This document shows positions 15,195 to 23,354 of a stretch of DNA of 39,042 nt, in pieces. Within the stretch, counting starts at the first letter, position 1. Every line of letters starts with the position of its first letter. The stretch comes from a virus: the IMG/VR virus record IMGVR_UViG_3300031227_012963, positions 1 to 39,042 of that record; one strand, written 5' to 3'. The position numbers and the translations under genes are program-made. A model generated the notes under the pieces. The model did no database searches and was not told the origin of the DNA. It saw nothing but the letters and a program-made list of their open reading frames with translations.

Positions 15195-16033
15195 TAGGTG
15201 AAATAGGTATAAACTATGCTTTTGGTGATGACAAGCAGAATTTTGTCGGTAATGCAAAAAAGTTAATTTTTATAGCGTCAATAGCTGGGTGGGGGTACGT
15301 GAAACTCCAAACGAGGACACCAGATGTTTGTGTACCAGAAAGTGAGAAAGGGTTGCCAAAGCAAGTACCCTGGTCTTCACAGCCAACAACTTATTTGGGG
15401 TATAAAAAAGATGTGGAATTTTCTAAGGATGCCTATGTAGAGCTTCGTGAATATGCTGCATCATTAGGTTTAACTCTTTTTTCATCTGTTTGGGATATTC
15501 AGGCAGTTGATTTTCTTCGTGATATTTCTGCTAATAAGATTTTGAAGATTCCTTCGGCTCTATTAACTAACACCTCTTTACTAAGGTATGCTAGGAAAAA
15601 CTGTGAGCTACTCATACTCTCTACTGGAATGAGTACGGAGGATGAGATTGAGATAGCTGTAAGGGAGGGGGAGCCCGATGTGTTGATGCACACAGTGTCT
15701 GCATACCCAGCTATCGTTGAAGACCTGAATTTGCAGTACATAACGTGGTTAAAACAGAAGTATGGACATAAATGTTGTATTGGGTATTCAGGGCACGAGT
15801 TTGGGCTAACTATGTCTATTGTCGCTGCGGTACTAGGCGCTGAATGGGTAGAGCGCCATATTACATTAGATAGAACCCTTTGGGGGTCAGACCAGTTAGC
15901 TAGTGTGGAACCGGTCGGTATGATAAAGCTAAAAAAGTCGTTGGATGATGTGCAAAAGGCTTTTGTTAATTTTCCCGGTCCACGGAAGGTACATCTTTCA
16001 GAAATGGAAAAAGTAAAATCTCTACGTGGGTAA
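15179..16033 (+). CDS. neuB: Nonulosonic acid synthase (NeuB-like), SAF-less
   Basis: The family condenses PEP with an amino- or keto-hexose to form a sialic-type acid. ATG 15179 gives 284 residues. An extension to 15137 would lie inside neuA and is rejected. TIM-barrel landmarks are GEIGINYAFGD, YVKLQTRTPDV, KIPSALLTNTSLL, LILSTGMSTEDEIE, LMHTVSAYPA, then IGYSGHEFGL and VERHITLDRTLWGSDQ ahead of ASVEP. Bacterial NeuB is about 340 residues with a C-terminal antifreeze-like SAF domain. Here the protein ends just after the SLRG segment, so that domain is missing. In dimeric NeuB the SAF domain covers the partner's active site, so activity may differ. Confidence 0.87.
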   Translation: METKLIGEIGINYAFGDDKQNFVGNAKKLIFIASIAGWGYVKLQTRTPDVCVPESEKGLPKQVPWSSQPTTYLGYKKDVEFSKDAYVELREYAASLGLTLFSSVWDIQAVDFLRDISANKILKIPSALLTNTSLLRYARKNCELLILSTGMSTEDEIEIAVREGEPDVLMHTVSAYPAIVEDLNLQYITWLKQKYGHKCCIGYSGHEFGLTMSIVAAVLGAEWVERHITLDRTLWGSDQLASVEPVGMIKLKKSLDDVQKAFVNFPGPRKVHLSEMEKVKSLRG

Positions 16034-16036
16034 CTA

Positions 16037-17101
16037 ATGAGAATACTGCACATATATGCAACTGTCAATAATTCTGGCGATCAGATGATCGGGTATGCAA
16101 CACGCCTCATGTTTGAGAGGTACGTTAAAGTAACGGGTTGGGTTAGTGAGAATATTAGAAAGGTTTTTAACTATGATGATGTAAAGAAAATTAATACGTT
16201 TGATGCCGTGGTAGTTGGCCCAGGAGGAATTTTTTTGTATGACGAGACAAATTCAAAGGCTGGCACAAGGGAGATATCTGGATACCAATGGTTGATTTCT
16301 GAGGCACTCCTTAGTAAGATAAAAGTTCCAGTACTGGTTGTAGCTGCTGGTTGGAACCAGTTTCGTGGTAGGGCTGCTTTGTACCCGACCACTCTGAAAG
16401 GGATATCTGACTTAATTTCTAAGTCTAGCTATTTTTCTGTTCGACATACCGGTGATGCCCATAGTTTAGAAAATTTTCTTCATTTGCATGAAGGTAGTGT
16501 TAAAGTATTTATGTGCCCAACCTTGTTGCTTGGCACGTCTCATAAGGCAGAAGTGCAAAGAAAGCGAATTTTAGCCATTCAGATTGCGGGGGATAGACCT
16601 AAACTTCGTTATACCGTTGGAATAAAAAGAACTTATGAAATTCTTTCAGAGTACATATCGGTAATGTCGAAGGACTTCCCGGAGATACATATAGTTGACC
16701 AGTGTTGTGATACAGGATTTTTTAAATTTATAAAGGAACGAAGAAAAGATGTGAAATTTGTTTCATTGGTAAACAAGTCACTAGACCAGCAGCTAACGTA
16801 TTATAAAGAAATAGGGGTGATGTTGGCCACTAGAGGGCATGCCCAAATGATCCCAATAGGATGCGCTACCCCAACTGTTTCTCTAATAACGCACAATAAA
16901 GTAGCGTATTTCTTGGATGACCTAAAAAGGCTAGCTCCTGCTTCACGAATTTCTGAGACGGGGGTAGATATTACGCGGGTAAGGTCAGGTGATCTGGTGC
17001 AGGCGACACGTATAGCACGTTCGCTGGACTACACTTTGGTGAACAGTGCTATAGAGAAATCTATTATAGCTTCTTTCCAAGAAATGTTGAGTATTTTATG
17101 A
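16037..17101 (+). CDS. Polysaccharide pyruvyl transferase-like protein
   Basis: This encodes 354 residues starting MRILHIYATVNNSGDQMIGYA, the N-x-GD motif of the CsaB/WcaK-type pyruvyl transferase family. AVVVGPGGIFLYDE follows, then VPVLVVAAGWNQF, SYFSVRHTGDAHSL and a C-terminal LATRGHAQMIPIGCATP, which corresponds to the family's R-x-H active-site segment. These enzymes add ketal-pyruvate from PEP to sugars of surface polysaccharides. It fits a glycan-decorating role and uses the same PEP pool as NeuB. Confidence is good for the family and lower for the precise reaction. Confidence 0.82.
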   Translation: MRILHIYATVNNSGDQMIGYATRLMFERYVKVTGWVSENIRKVFNYDDVKKINTFDAVVVGPGGIFLYDETNSKAGTREISGYQWLISEALLSKIKVPVLVVAAGWNQFRGRAALYPTTLKGISDLISKSSYFSVRHTGDAHSLENFLHLHEGSVKVFMCPTLLLGTSHKAEVQRKRILAIQIAGDRPKLRYTVGIKRTYEILSEYISVMSKDFPEIHIVDQCCDTGFFKFIKERRKDVKFVSLVNKSLDQQLTYYKEIGVMLATRGHAQMIPIGCATPTVSLITHNKVAYFLDDLKRLAPASRISETGVDITRVRSGDLVQATRIARSLDYTLVNSAIEKSIIASFQEMLSIL

Positions 17102-17736
17102 CTTGTCCTGTTTGTCAATCCCCAGATGTTATTCATAAGGTGGCTACTAGTTCCTTTTTTAATTTAGATATAGATCAGTGTAACTTCTGTGGTCTTAGTT
17201 GGGTTAACAGGGGCGATGATCAGGTTAGCGAGGTGGAAGAACAAAAAAAGTTTGACCACATTTTTGGTACAAACAGGAAAAGAAACGAGTATTATTTAGA
17301 GAAATTATGTGCTTTTTCTGACGTGAAAACTGTTTTGAAAGTTGGCTCACCAAAAGATTTTTCGTTTTTGCTAGAGATTGGGAGAAGGTATCCATTTATT
17401 CACCTTTTTTCTTATGATTTATTACATAAGGATACACCAAAAAATGTGGAACCAATCAGCGACATCACAGAGTACTACTCTATAATTTTTTGTATCCACA
17501 CGTTAGAGCATATTTTGCCTACTGATACCCAGGCTGTAGTAGCTAAAATGGTTAATCATTGTGATTATTTATTCTTGGAAGTACCTAACTGCCATTCAAT
17601 TGATCGTTTATGTGAGAGTAGCAAGCACCCGCACAACGTGTTCTTTACTAAGAAGTCGCTGACTAACTTATTAGGAACTGACTCTATTTGCAGAACTACA
17701 AATCATGTAATTCAGATTGAGAGAAAAAATGTATAA
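17098..17736 (+). CDS. Zinc-finger SAM methyltransferase-like protein
   Basis: This encodes 212 residues, linked by ATGA overlap to the previous gene. The N-terminal zinc site has C3, C6, C29 and C32 (TCPVCQS, then QCNFCGLSW), as in sugar methyltransferases with a zinc-binding head. The Rossmann part shows VLKVGSPKDFSFLLEIG in place of the usual glycine-rich motif I, so SAM binding looks weakened. IIFCIHTLEHILP matches the post-motif region, and FLEVPNCHS the later strand. It could methylate a sugar of the glycan, or be a degenerate relative. Confidence 0.72.
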   Translation: MTCPVCQSPDVIHKVATSSFFNLDIDQCNFCGLSWVNRGDDQVSEVEEQKKFDHIFGTNRKRNEYYLEKLCAFSDVKTVLKVGSPKDFSFLLEIGRRYPFIHLFSYDLLHKDTPKNVEPISDITEYYSIIFCIHTLEHILPTDTQAVVAKMVNHCDYLFLEVPNCHSIDRLCESSKHPHNVFFTKKSLTNLLGTDSICRTTNHVIQIERKNV

Positions 17737-18463
17737 CGTAGATGTAGTGATTATTAGCTGGGCAAAGACCAAAGAGCTATACGACATTACGTGGAATGGA
17801 CTTTCTTCTTTATTTGGATGTAAGCCAACCATGGCGTATCATGCTTATGTTGTTGAGTCAAACCCAGATGTTACGTATGACCAGTTTAATTCTGATGTGC
17901 ATACATGTACAACTATCCACCCCACTACAGAATTTGGGTATAACAAATATTTAAATATTGGTAGAAGGTTAGGAAAGTCAGAGTACGTGGTTCTTTGTAA
18001 TAATGACTTGACTTATGATTGCGGGTGGGCTGCTAATATTATAAGAGAGATGAACAAAGATGCAGACCTTTTATCTGCTTCTCCTTGGTGTCCTCAGATA
18101 CATAGAGACAGGCATAAGAAGGGAAATGTGGGGAATTGTGTTTATGGGTATAGTATAATTACTAAGGTTACTGGATGGTGCATTTTTCAGAAGAGGAAGA
18201 TATATGATTTACTTGGTGATTTAGATGAGCGTTTTGTATTTTGGTATAGTGACAATGATTATTGTATGACTATTCGAGAGAAGGGTATTAAACATGCTTT
18301 AGTTATTAACTCTTGGGTGGAACATCATGGAAAACGTGTTGGCAAAACTGCGGATAATGTATTATCAAAAGAAAAACTAAGAACATATACATCATTGCAA
18401 AAGAAAATATTTTTGAATAAATGGAAAAATATAAATAATATACTAGTAAGCCCTAAGGATTAA
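17729..18463 (+). CDS. Glycosyltransferase family 2
   Basis: This encodes 244 residues from ATG 17729, inside the end of the previous gene (8-bp overlap). A TTG at 17717 is less likely. GT2 features are VDVVIISWAKTKELYD at the N-terminus, YVVLCNNDLTYDCGW (the donor/metal site), VTGWCIFQKRKIYDLLGDLD, and FVFWYSDNDYCMTIREKGI with the catalytic acidic pair. The protein resembles the soluble GT2 enzymes at 10289 and 19809. The AGG-rich coding style fades out in its second half. Confidence 0.83.
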   Translation: MYNVDVVIISWAKTKELYDITWNGLSSLFGCKPTMAYHAYVVESNPDVTYDQFNSDVHTCTTIHPTTEFGYNKYLNIGRRLGKSEYVVLCNNDLTYDCGWAANIIREMNKDADLLSASPWCPQIHRDRHKKGNVGNCVYGYSIITKVTGWCIFQKRKIYDLLGDLDERFVFWYSDNDYCMTIREKGIKHALVINSWVEHHGKRVGKTADNVLSKEKLRTYTSLQKKIFLNKWKNINNILVSPKD

Positions 18464-18464
18464 C

Positions 18465-18998
18465 ATGAGTAAACTAACTGTAATATTAGCTCATAAAAAT
18501 AGACAACATAATTTAGAGTTTTGCTTAGAATCTATTAATTCATCAAATAAAATACCTCGTGTTATATTGGTTGATTTCGGAAGTACCATACAACCAAGAT
18601 ATACATATCCATGGTTACAAATTATTCATGTAACACATAATACCGATTTTTTTCAAAAAGCACGAGCTTTAAATATTGGAATTAGGCAGACAAAAACTGT
18701 TAATTTGTGTACTACTGATGTTGATCAGATATTCAATAAAAATTTTTTTAGTGTAGTTGATAATACACTTACTACGCGTAAAAGTGTGTATGTAATGTGT
18801 CGTACGTACGTATTGCGTGAATTGCCTTCAACTATTTCCCCCAAAAACATAATGATAAATTTTGATAAACTTTTAATAGAAGCAAAAAAAATAAGAAAAA
18901 TACCATTTGGTGATGGATGTTGTCATGGGATGCCTACATATGTTGCGCATGCATTAGGAGGGTATGATGAAAGTAGCAGATTATTCGCAAAAACATGA
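18465..18998 (+). CDS. Truncated glycosyltransferase family 2 (paralogue of 12874)
   Basis: This encodes 177 residues and aligns with the 247-residue gene at 12874 almost from end to end of its first 165 residues: LTVILAHKNRQHNLEFCLES, ARALNIGIRQTK, DVDQIFNKNFFSVV, then GDGCCHGMP and ALGGYDES. It then ends with RLFAKT, where the paralogue has the GWGYEDSD catalytic segment. No GWGxEDxD remnant is readable in the 119 bp after the stop. Thus the acceptor/catalytic C-terminal third is missing. It may be a decayed gene or a retained donor-binding fragment. Codon use (CGT/AGA for Arg) matches the rest of the phage, unlike its paralogue. Confidence 0.75.
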   Translation: MSKLTVILAHKNRQHNLEFCLESINSSNKIPRVILVDFGSTIQPRYTYPWLQIIHVTHNTDFFQKARALNIGIRQTKTVNLCTTDVDQIFNKNFFSVVDNTLTTRKSVYVMCRTYVLRELPSTISPKNIMINFDKLLIEAKKIRKIPFGDGCCHGMPTYVAHALGGYDESSRLFAKT

Positions 18999-19117
18999 CA
19001 AATGAGTTATACATTGTGACAATAATAAAAATTGCGCAACCAGAACAGGCGTAGTAAAAAAATTGATTAATATAAGTTATAAAATCAGGTTATTATGAAA
19101 TTTTTCTAGGAGACTAT
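18999..19117. other. Non-coding gap after truncated glycosyltransferase
   Basis: These 119 bp carry no open frame with a usable start. They are AT-rich apart from a short GC patch at about 19034-19051, and end in TAGGAGAC, the ribosome site for the next gene. No clear terminator hairpin is seen. The gap may be what is left of the missing end of the truncated gene. Confidence 0.5.
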
Positions 19118-19831
19118 GTGAATGATGTTATTTCAGTATTAGTTCTTACATATAATAGACGTAATATTGTCTCTATGTGTCTCCCATACATCGCAGAACA
19201 TTTAGAAAAATCAAATTCTGAGATATTAATCTGGGATAATGGATCAACTGATGGAACATTAGATTGGATTTTTCAGTTCGCACATTCAAATACAAAAAAT
19301 AAAATCAATGTATTTTTTTCTGAAAAAAATTATGGAGTTGAAGCTATTAATTTTTTAGTAGACAAAACTGTAGGAGAATATATCATAAAAGTGGACAGTG
19401 ATATAATTCCGCCCGTTCAGTATGATACGCGTATGTTAACCGCTTATATAGCATGTGCAAAGGAAAACATTGCTTACTTATCTTGGGATATTCCTTGGGG
19501 GCACACATCTTTTGCCAAACGTTCTGGTATGAAATTGTATAAAGGTGATCGAGGAACTATTGTGTCTGTTACCCCTAATACACGCGTACTCTGTAATTAT
19601 GCTCCAAGCAAATGGATGGTGAATGGTGCGTGCAGATTTTCAGAAAAAGATGTATTTACTAAACTGGGTAGTCATCCACAAGGTAAGCGGTATGGAGTAG
19701 ACACGTATGTGAGTGCTCAGGCCGAGAAAGCTGGTTATACATGTGGATTCATAGACACCCACGATAAGGCACAGCACATCACACAAATGGATATTATGGA
19801 GAAAATCTATGGCAAAACATCAACCACTTAG
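19118..19831 (+). CDS. Glycosyltransferase family 2
   Basis: This encodes 237 residues from GTG 19118, with AGGAG upstream. The N-terminus ISVLVLTYNRRNIVSMCL and ILIWDNGSTDGTLDWI are classical GT2 strand-loop motifs. EYIIKVDSDIIPP carries the DxD metal site. The middle contains WMVNGACRFSEKDVFTKLG, and the end GVDTYVSAQAEKAGY replaces the usual ED acceptor motif. It overlaps the following GT2 gene by 23 bp, so the two are probably translated together. Confidence 0.86.
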   Translation: MNDVISVLVLTYNRRNIVSMCLPYIAEHLEKSNSEILIWDNGSTDGTLDWIFQFAHSNTKNKINVFFSEKNYGVEAINFLVDKTVGEYIIKVDSDIIPPVQYDTRMLTAYIACAKENIAYLSWDIPWGHTSFAKRSGMKLYKGDRGTIVSVTPNTRVLCNYAPSKWMVNGACRFSEKDVFTKLGSHPQGKRYGVDTYVSAQAEKAGYTCGFIDTHDKAQHITQMDIMEKIYGKTSTT

Positions 19832-20615
19832 TATTATTATTCCTGTCGTTAATCAACCTGAAATGACTGTGCGGTGTTTTCAGTCAATACGTGCAAATAC
19901 AAAAATGCCGTATGAGATAATTTGGGTTGATAATAATTCAGATCCTGAAAGCTTTGGAATAATTAGAAGACAAGCTACGCGTCCTAGAGTTAATTGTAAA
20001 TTGATACGAAATGAATACAATGTTGGTTTTATCAAAGCAATAAACCAAGGTATTGCAGAAGCTAAAGGTGAATACATAATTTTGTTAAACAATGATACAG
20101 AGGTAACGTGGCGATGGGCTACAAAATTAATAAAACCACTTATTAATGATAAAAAGGTTGGAGCGGTAGGCCCCGTCACACAAAGTAAAATTGCCTGGCA
20201 AGAAGCAATGAGTCTTAATGCTCGTTGGGATTTAGGCCTACCCAAGTACACAAAAGCACAAAAAAATAGATATGGTAAAGTACTCGATGAACTATTCAAA
20301 GACAGATATATTGATGTAGAACGCCTACCTCTGTCTTTTTTCTGTGCTGCTTTTCGGAGAAGTACGTTCACAGAGCTTGGCGGTCTTTGTGAGGAGTTTT
20401 CTATCGGCTTAGGTGATGATGACGAGTATGGGATGCGTATGCGCGCAAATGGCTTTAAATCGCTTCTCAGCCTGGGTACCTTCGTGTATCACGCACATCG
20501 AACAACGTTCAATGCTCTGCAATTGGGTGTGGATTCTTTGCGGAGGTACAACATGAAAATTTTGCGAAGAAAAGAAAAAGAATTAAAGGCTGCTGAAAAA
20601 AAGAAGGCGATATAG
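19809..20615 (+). CDS. Glycosyltransferase family 2
   Basis: This encodes 268 residues with GGAG before the ATG. Motifs are LSIIIPVVNQPEMTVRCFQS, IIWVDNNSDPES, NVGFIKAINQGIAEAKGEY, ILLNNDTEVTWRWATKL (metal site), VGAVGPVTQ, FFCAAFRRSTFTELGGL and IGLGDDDEYGMRMRANGF (catalytic DDD region). This is the typical rhamnosyl/glycosyltransferase layout of large-phage and O-antigen GT2 enzymes. The C-terminus is Lys/Glu-rich and probably disordered. It closes the glycan block, and replication genes follow 12 bp later. Confidence 0.88.
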   Translation: MAKHQPLSIIIPVVNQPEMTVRCFQSIRANTKMPYEIIWVDNNSDPESFGIIRRQATRPRVNCKLIRNEYNVGFIKAINQGIAEAKGEYIILLNNDTEVTWRWATKLIKPLINDKKVGAVGPVTQSKIAWQEAMSLNARWDLGLPKYTKAQKNRYGKVLDELFKDRYIDVERLPLSFFCAAFRRSTFTELGGLCEEFSIGLGDDDEYGMRMRANGFKSLLSLGTFVYHAHRTTFNALQLGVDSLRRYNMKILRRKEKELKAAEKKKAI

Positions 20616-20627
20616 TATGATGGCTCT

Positions 20628-22097
20628 ATGAGCGTTCATATACGCGTAGGACCACTTCGTCTGCTCATTACACCTAAGCTGCATCCAAAGGACTTTGATT
20701 TTCTTAAAAAGAAACTCACGTTCACGATGCATAACTACCAGTTTACCACCCAGCACACGATGCATGGGTGGGATGGGCGCAAAACACTTTTGTATAAGAA
20801 TCAATCTGCTCCAGCAGGTTGTTTGTATCGGATCATGACCATTCTTAAGAATCAGCTGAAGTACGATGTAGACGTTGAATACGAGCATGATTACCCACCT
20901 ACAGGTGTTGCAGAAGTTATTCCATTTGATTTAATGGATTTTCAATTAAAAGCAGTGCAGCGTGCCATAAAGTACCGTCGTGGAATCATTCATGCTCCTG
21001 TGCGTGCGGGTAAGACTGCAATAATGTCAGCGTTAATTAACAAGATACAACATTTTCCAGTTTGGATAGTTACAAATGGTAAAGATCTTGTAAGACAAAC
21101 TATGAGTGATATTAATGAACATTTAAATATCCAACCTGGATATTTTTCTGAAGGTACGTTTATCCCCGGAGAAGTCGTAGTTACCAGTTATCAAGCACTT
21201 GGGCGTGCTGTATCCGACGCTAAGAAGTGGGAGAAAACTCAGATTCAATCTAATGCACTTGTCGAAAGAAATAAAGCAGTTCTAGCACATTTAAACCGTG
21301 CCCGCGTAGTCCTCTTTGACGAGTGTCATCATGCATTATCCCCGAAAAATCGAGCAATTGCAAACGAAGCGGTATCGTCAGGATACACCATAGGACTGTC
21401 AGGAACGCCTAAACCGGACCATGCGCATCGATTAGAAATGGAGGCTGCCATTGGTTCTGTGATTTTTAAGGTGAGTTATGCAACGTTAATTAAACATAAA
21501 CGCATAGCTAGGCCTAAGATAGTCATGTACGAATTACCGTACAAATGGTTCGCAACAGGTCTCCGTGAATACCCAGAAATTTACACTGCAAACATTGTTG
21601 CAAACGTTTATAGAAATGCATTTATTGCTGAAATAGCAAATAAATTAAAGAAAGCAGGAAAAACTGTATATGTTATGATTCGTCATTTAGACCATGGACC
21701 CGTACTTCGTGCGCTAATTCCTGGGAGTGTATTTGTTCATGGGAATATCTCTGGAGAGGATAGGGAAAACTTGTACAAAGGTATTCAGGATAGGCGCATC
21801 AAATGCATTGTCGCTACTGTTGGTAAAGAAGGATTAAATATTCCTAGTTTGGATGCCGTGATAAATGCGGAAGGGTATCAATCATCTATAGCGACCACTC
21901 AAAAAATGCGTTCAATTACAGCTAGTACTGGTAAAAAGTACGGAATAATTGTTGATTTTATTGATCGTGGAAAATATGTTGGAAAGCATAGCAAAGAAAG
22001 AAAACGAATTTATGAAAAAATAAAAGATGCAAAAATACTCTATCGCACGGTAAAAGCAAACCATTTTGACATGGAAGGTAGCCGATGGTCCCCATAG
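20628..22097 (+). CDS. SF2 DNA helicase, UvsW-like
   Basis: This encodes 489 residues. An N-terminal domain of about 90 residues (with HGWDGRKTLLYKN) resembles the UvsW DNA-binding head. MDFQLKAVQRAIKYRRGIIH is the Q-motif region. Motif I is APVRAGKTA, motif II is DECHH, motif III is GLSGTPK, and the C-terminal lobe has ATVGKEGLNIPSLD and QKMRSITASTGK (motifs V and VI). UvsW-type helicases unwind branched DNA and R-loops, switching phage replication from origin to recombination mode. It sits with the RecA, RuvC and SbcCD genes of the same strand, which fits that role. It overlaps the next gene by 13 bp. Confidence 0.88.
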   Translation: MSVHIRVGPLRLLITPKLHPKDFDFLKKKLTFTMHNYQFTTQHTMHGWDGRKTLLYKNQSAPAGCLYRIMTILKNQLKYDVDVEYEHDYPPTGVAEVIPFDLMDFQLKAVQRAIKYRRGIIHAPVRAGKTAIMSALINKIQHFPVWIVTNGKDLVRQTMSDINEHLNIQPGYFSEGTFIPGEVVVTSYQALGRAVSDAKKWEKTQIQSNALVERNKAVLAHLNRARVVLFDECHHALSPKNRAIANEAVSSGYTIGLSGTPKPDHAHRLEMEAAIGSVIFKVSYATLIKHKRIARPKIVMYELPYKWFATGLREYPEIYTANIVANVYRNAFIAEIANKLKKAGKTVYVMIRHLDHGPVLRALIPGSVFVHGNISGEDRENLYKGIQDRRIKCIVATVGKEGLNIPSLDAVINAEGYQSSIATTQKMRSITASTGKKYGIIVDFIDRGKYVGKHSKERKRIYEKIKDAKILYRTVKANHFDMEGSRWSP

Positions 22098-22615
22098 ACG
22101 TAGACGAAATATTGTTGAATGATGCGGTGTGGTCCCAGGATCCTGTTGAACGCCATCTTATGAAGAAGATTATTAACTTGACAAAACAGAATGCTCGGTT
22201 AAAAGAACACATAGAAAGTACGAGTACGTTGTCGAAGTCGCGTCCAATAGATACGTGGACGCCTTTTAACTTCTTTCATTATTTTTGTACGAAGTACCGG
22301 GAGCGTTACAACCGTGAATTCAAGAAAAATGGAAATGTTGCCAGGGTATATTTCAAAATTGATTCATTTAGAACCTCTAATAGTATATCAAAAGAAGATT
22401 ACAAAAAATTCATAGATTCTGCTTTTTTTGGCTATTTTAATAACGTAAATACGCCAACTGTTTCCCATATCTGTAGTGCCAAACTATATAATTATTTGAT
22501 GGCTCCAGACACGGACGTTACGTCCGCAGATGACTTGCGGGCACTTGATAAAGTACTTGCTACTGAAAACTCTGACTTTGAGCAGTACATGGACGAGATA
22601 CCCTATGATGGATGA
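22085..22615 (+). CDS. Hypothetical protein beside helicase loader
   Basis: This encodes 176 residues. A short acidic helix (IDVDEILLNDAVW) and a Lys-rich helix precede TWTPFNFFHYFCTKYRERYN, then a mixed region (VARVYFKIDSFRT) and an acidic end. No motif is recognised. It is encoded between a UvsW-like helicase and a DnaC-like ATPase and overlaps both, so a replication accessory role, such as a loader partner, is a positional inference. Confidence 0.65.
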   Translation: MVPIDVDEILLNDAVWSQDPVERHLMKKIINLTKQNARLKEHIESTSTLSKSRPIDTWTPFNFFHYFCTKYRERYNREFKKNGNVARVYFKIDSFRTSNSISKEDYKKFIDSAFFGYFNNVNTPTVSHICSAKLYNYLMAPDTDVTSADDLRALDKVLATENSDFEQYMDEIPYDG

Positions 22616-23354
22616 CCGAGACATCGCAGGACTTGAAGCAATAAAAAAGAATTGTGGAGTTTGTGGTGGTAAGGGGTACACAGTAACGGCTGATGGATCC
22701 TCTTATGAAATTCAGGATTGTATCTGTGTAAAAACAATAAGTGAGCATATTAAATACATTGCTGCAAATATACCAACAAAATACCGTTCATGGCATATTA
22801 ATGAATTGCGTAAAGACATTAAAGAGAACTCAAAAAATAAACGTTTCATAAAAGAAATTTTTGATTTTTTAGAACACATACCAGAAAACATAGATGACGG
22901 ATCAGGTTTATGGTTTTTTGCCCCGCCCGGTTTAGCAAAAAGTTCTATGATTACGTATATTTTAAAAGAGTCTATCCGACAAAACTATAAAGTATACTGG
23001 GGTAAGGCACACCAGTATGTGGATCTTAAGTTGAGTGCATCTCGGGGAGATCGTGATGCTGCAAAACTCTTACGACGTATTATCGAGTCTATGGATATTA
23101 TCGCAATTGAAGAGGTAGATAAAGTACATCTCTATAGCGATCAACGTACTGCGCCTGCTGCCCAAAATAGGTCAGGCTATTTTAGAGATCATATTTTCTT
23201 TGAATTTCTTTCCGATTTATACGATGCAAATATCTCTATTTTAATGAGTTCTAATATGCCTCGCAATAAAATAGAAGAGGCATATCCATCGCATGTACGT
23301 GATAGATTGCGTAAATTACATAACGTAGCACTCATTGGAAAGACGGGACGATAA
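22608..23354 (+). CDS. DnaC-like helicase loader ATPase
   Basis: From ATG 22608 (or 22605) it encodes 248 residues. Upstream in-frame codons lie within the previous gene and are rejected. The N-terminus has a DnaC-type zinc knuckle, CGVCGGKGY...DCIC, then IPTKYRSWHINELRKD. The AAA+ core shows GLWFFAPPGLAKSSM (Walker A), MDIIAIEEVDKV (Walker B) and ISILMSSNMPR (sensor 1). VRDRLRKL is a plausible arginine-finger region. Phage proteins of this type deliver the replicative helicase to DNA, and the helicase gene follows immediately, sharing the A of TAATG. Confidence 0.86.
   Translation: MDDRDIAGLEAIKKNCGVCGGKGYTVTADGSSYEIQDCICVKTISEHIKYIAANIPTKYRSWHINELRKDIKENSKNKRFIKEIFDFLEHIPENIDDGSGLWFFAPPGLAKSSMITYILKESIRQNYKVYWGKAHQYVDLKLSASRGDRDAAKLLRRIIESMDIIAIEEVDKVHLYSDQRTAPAAQNRSGYFRDHIFFEFLSDLYDANISILMSSNMPRNKIEEAYPSHVRDRLRKLHNVALIGKTGR

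Noticed and set aside
6244-20615. DNA-base hypermodification pathway as the main role of the glycosyltransferases
   Set aside because: No thymidylate synthase homologue, hydroxymethyltransferase or base kinase is seen in the window; kept only as an open alternative.
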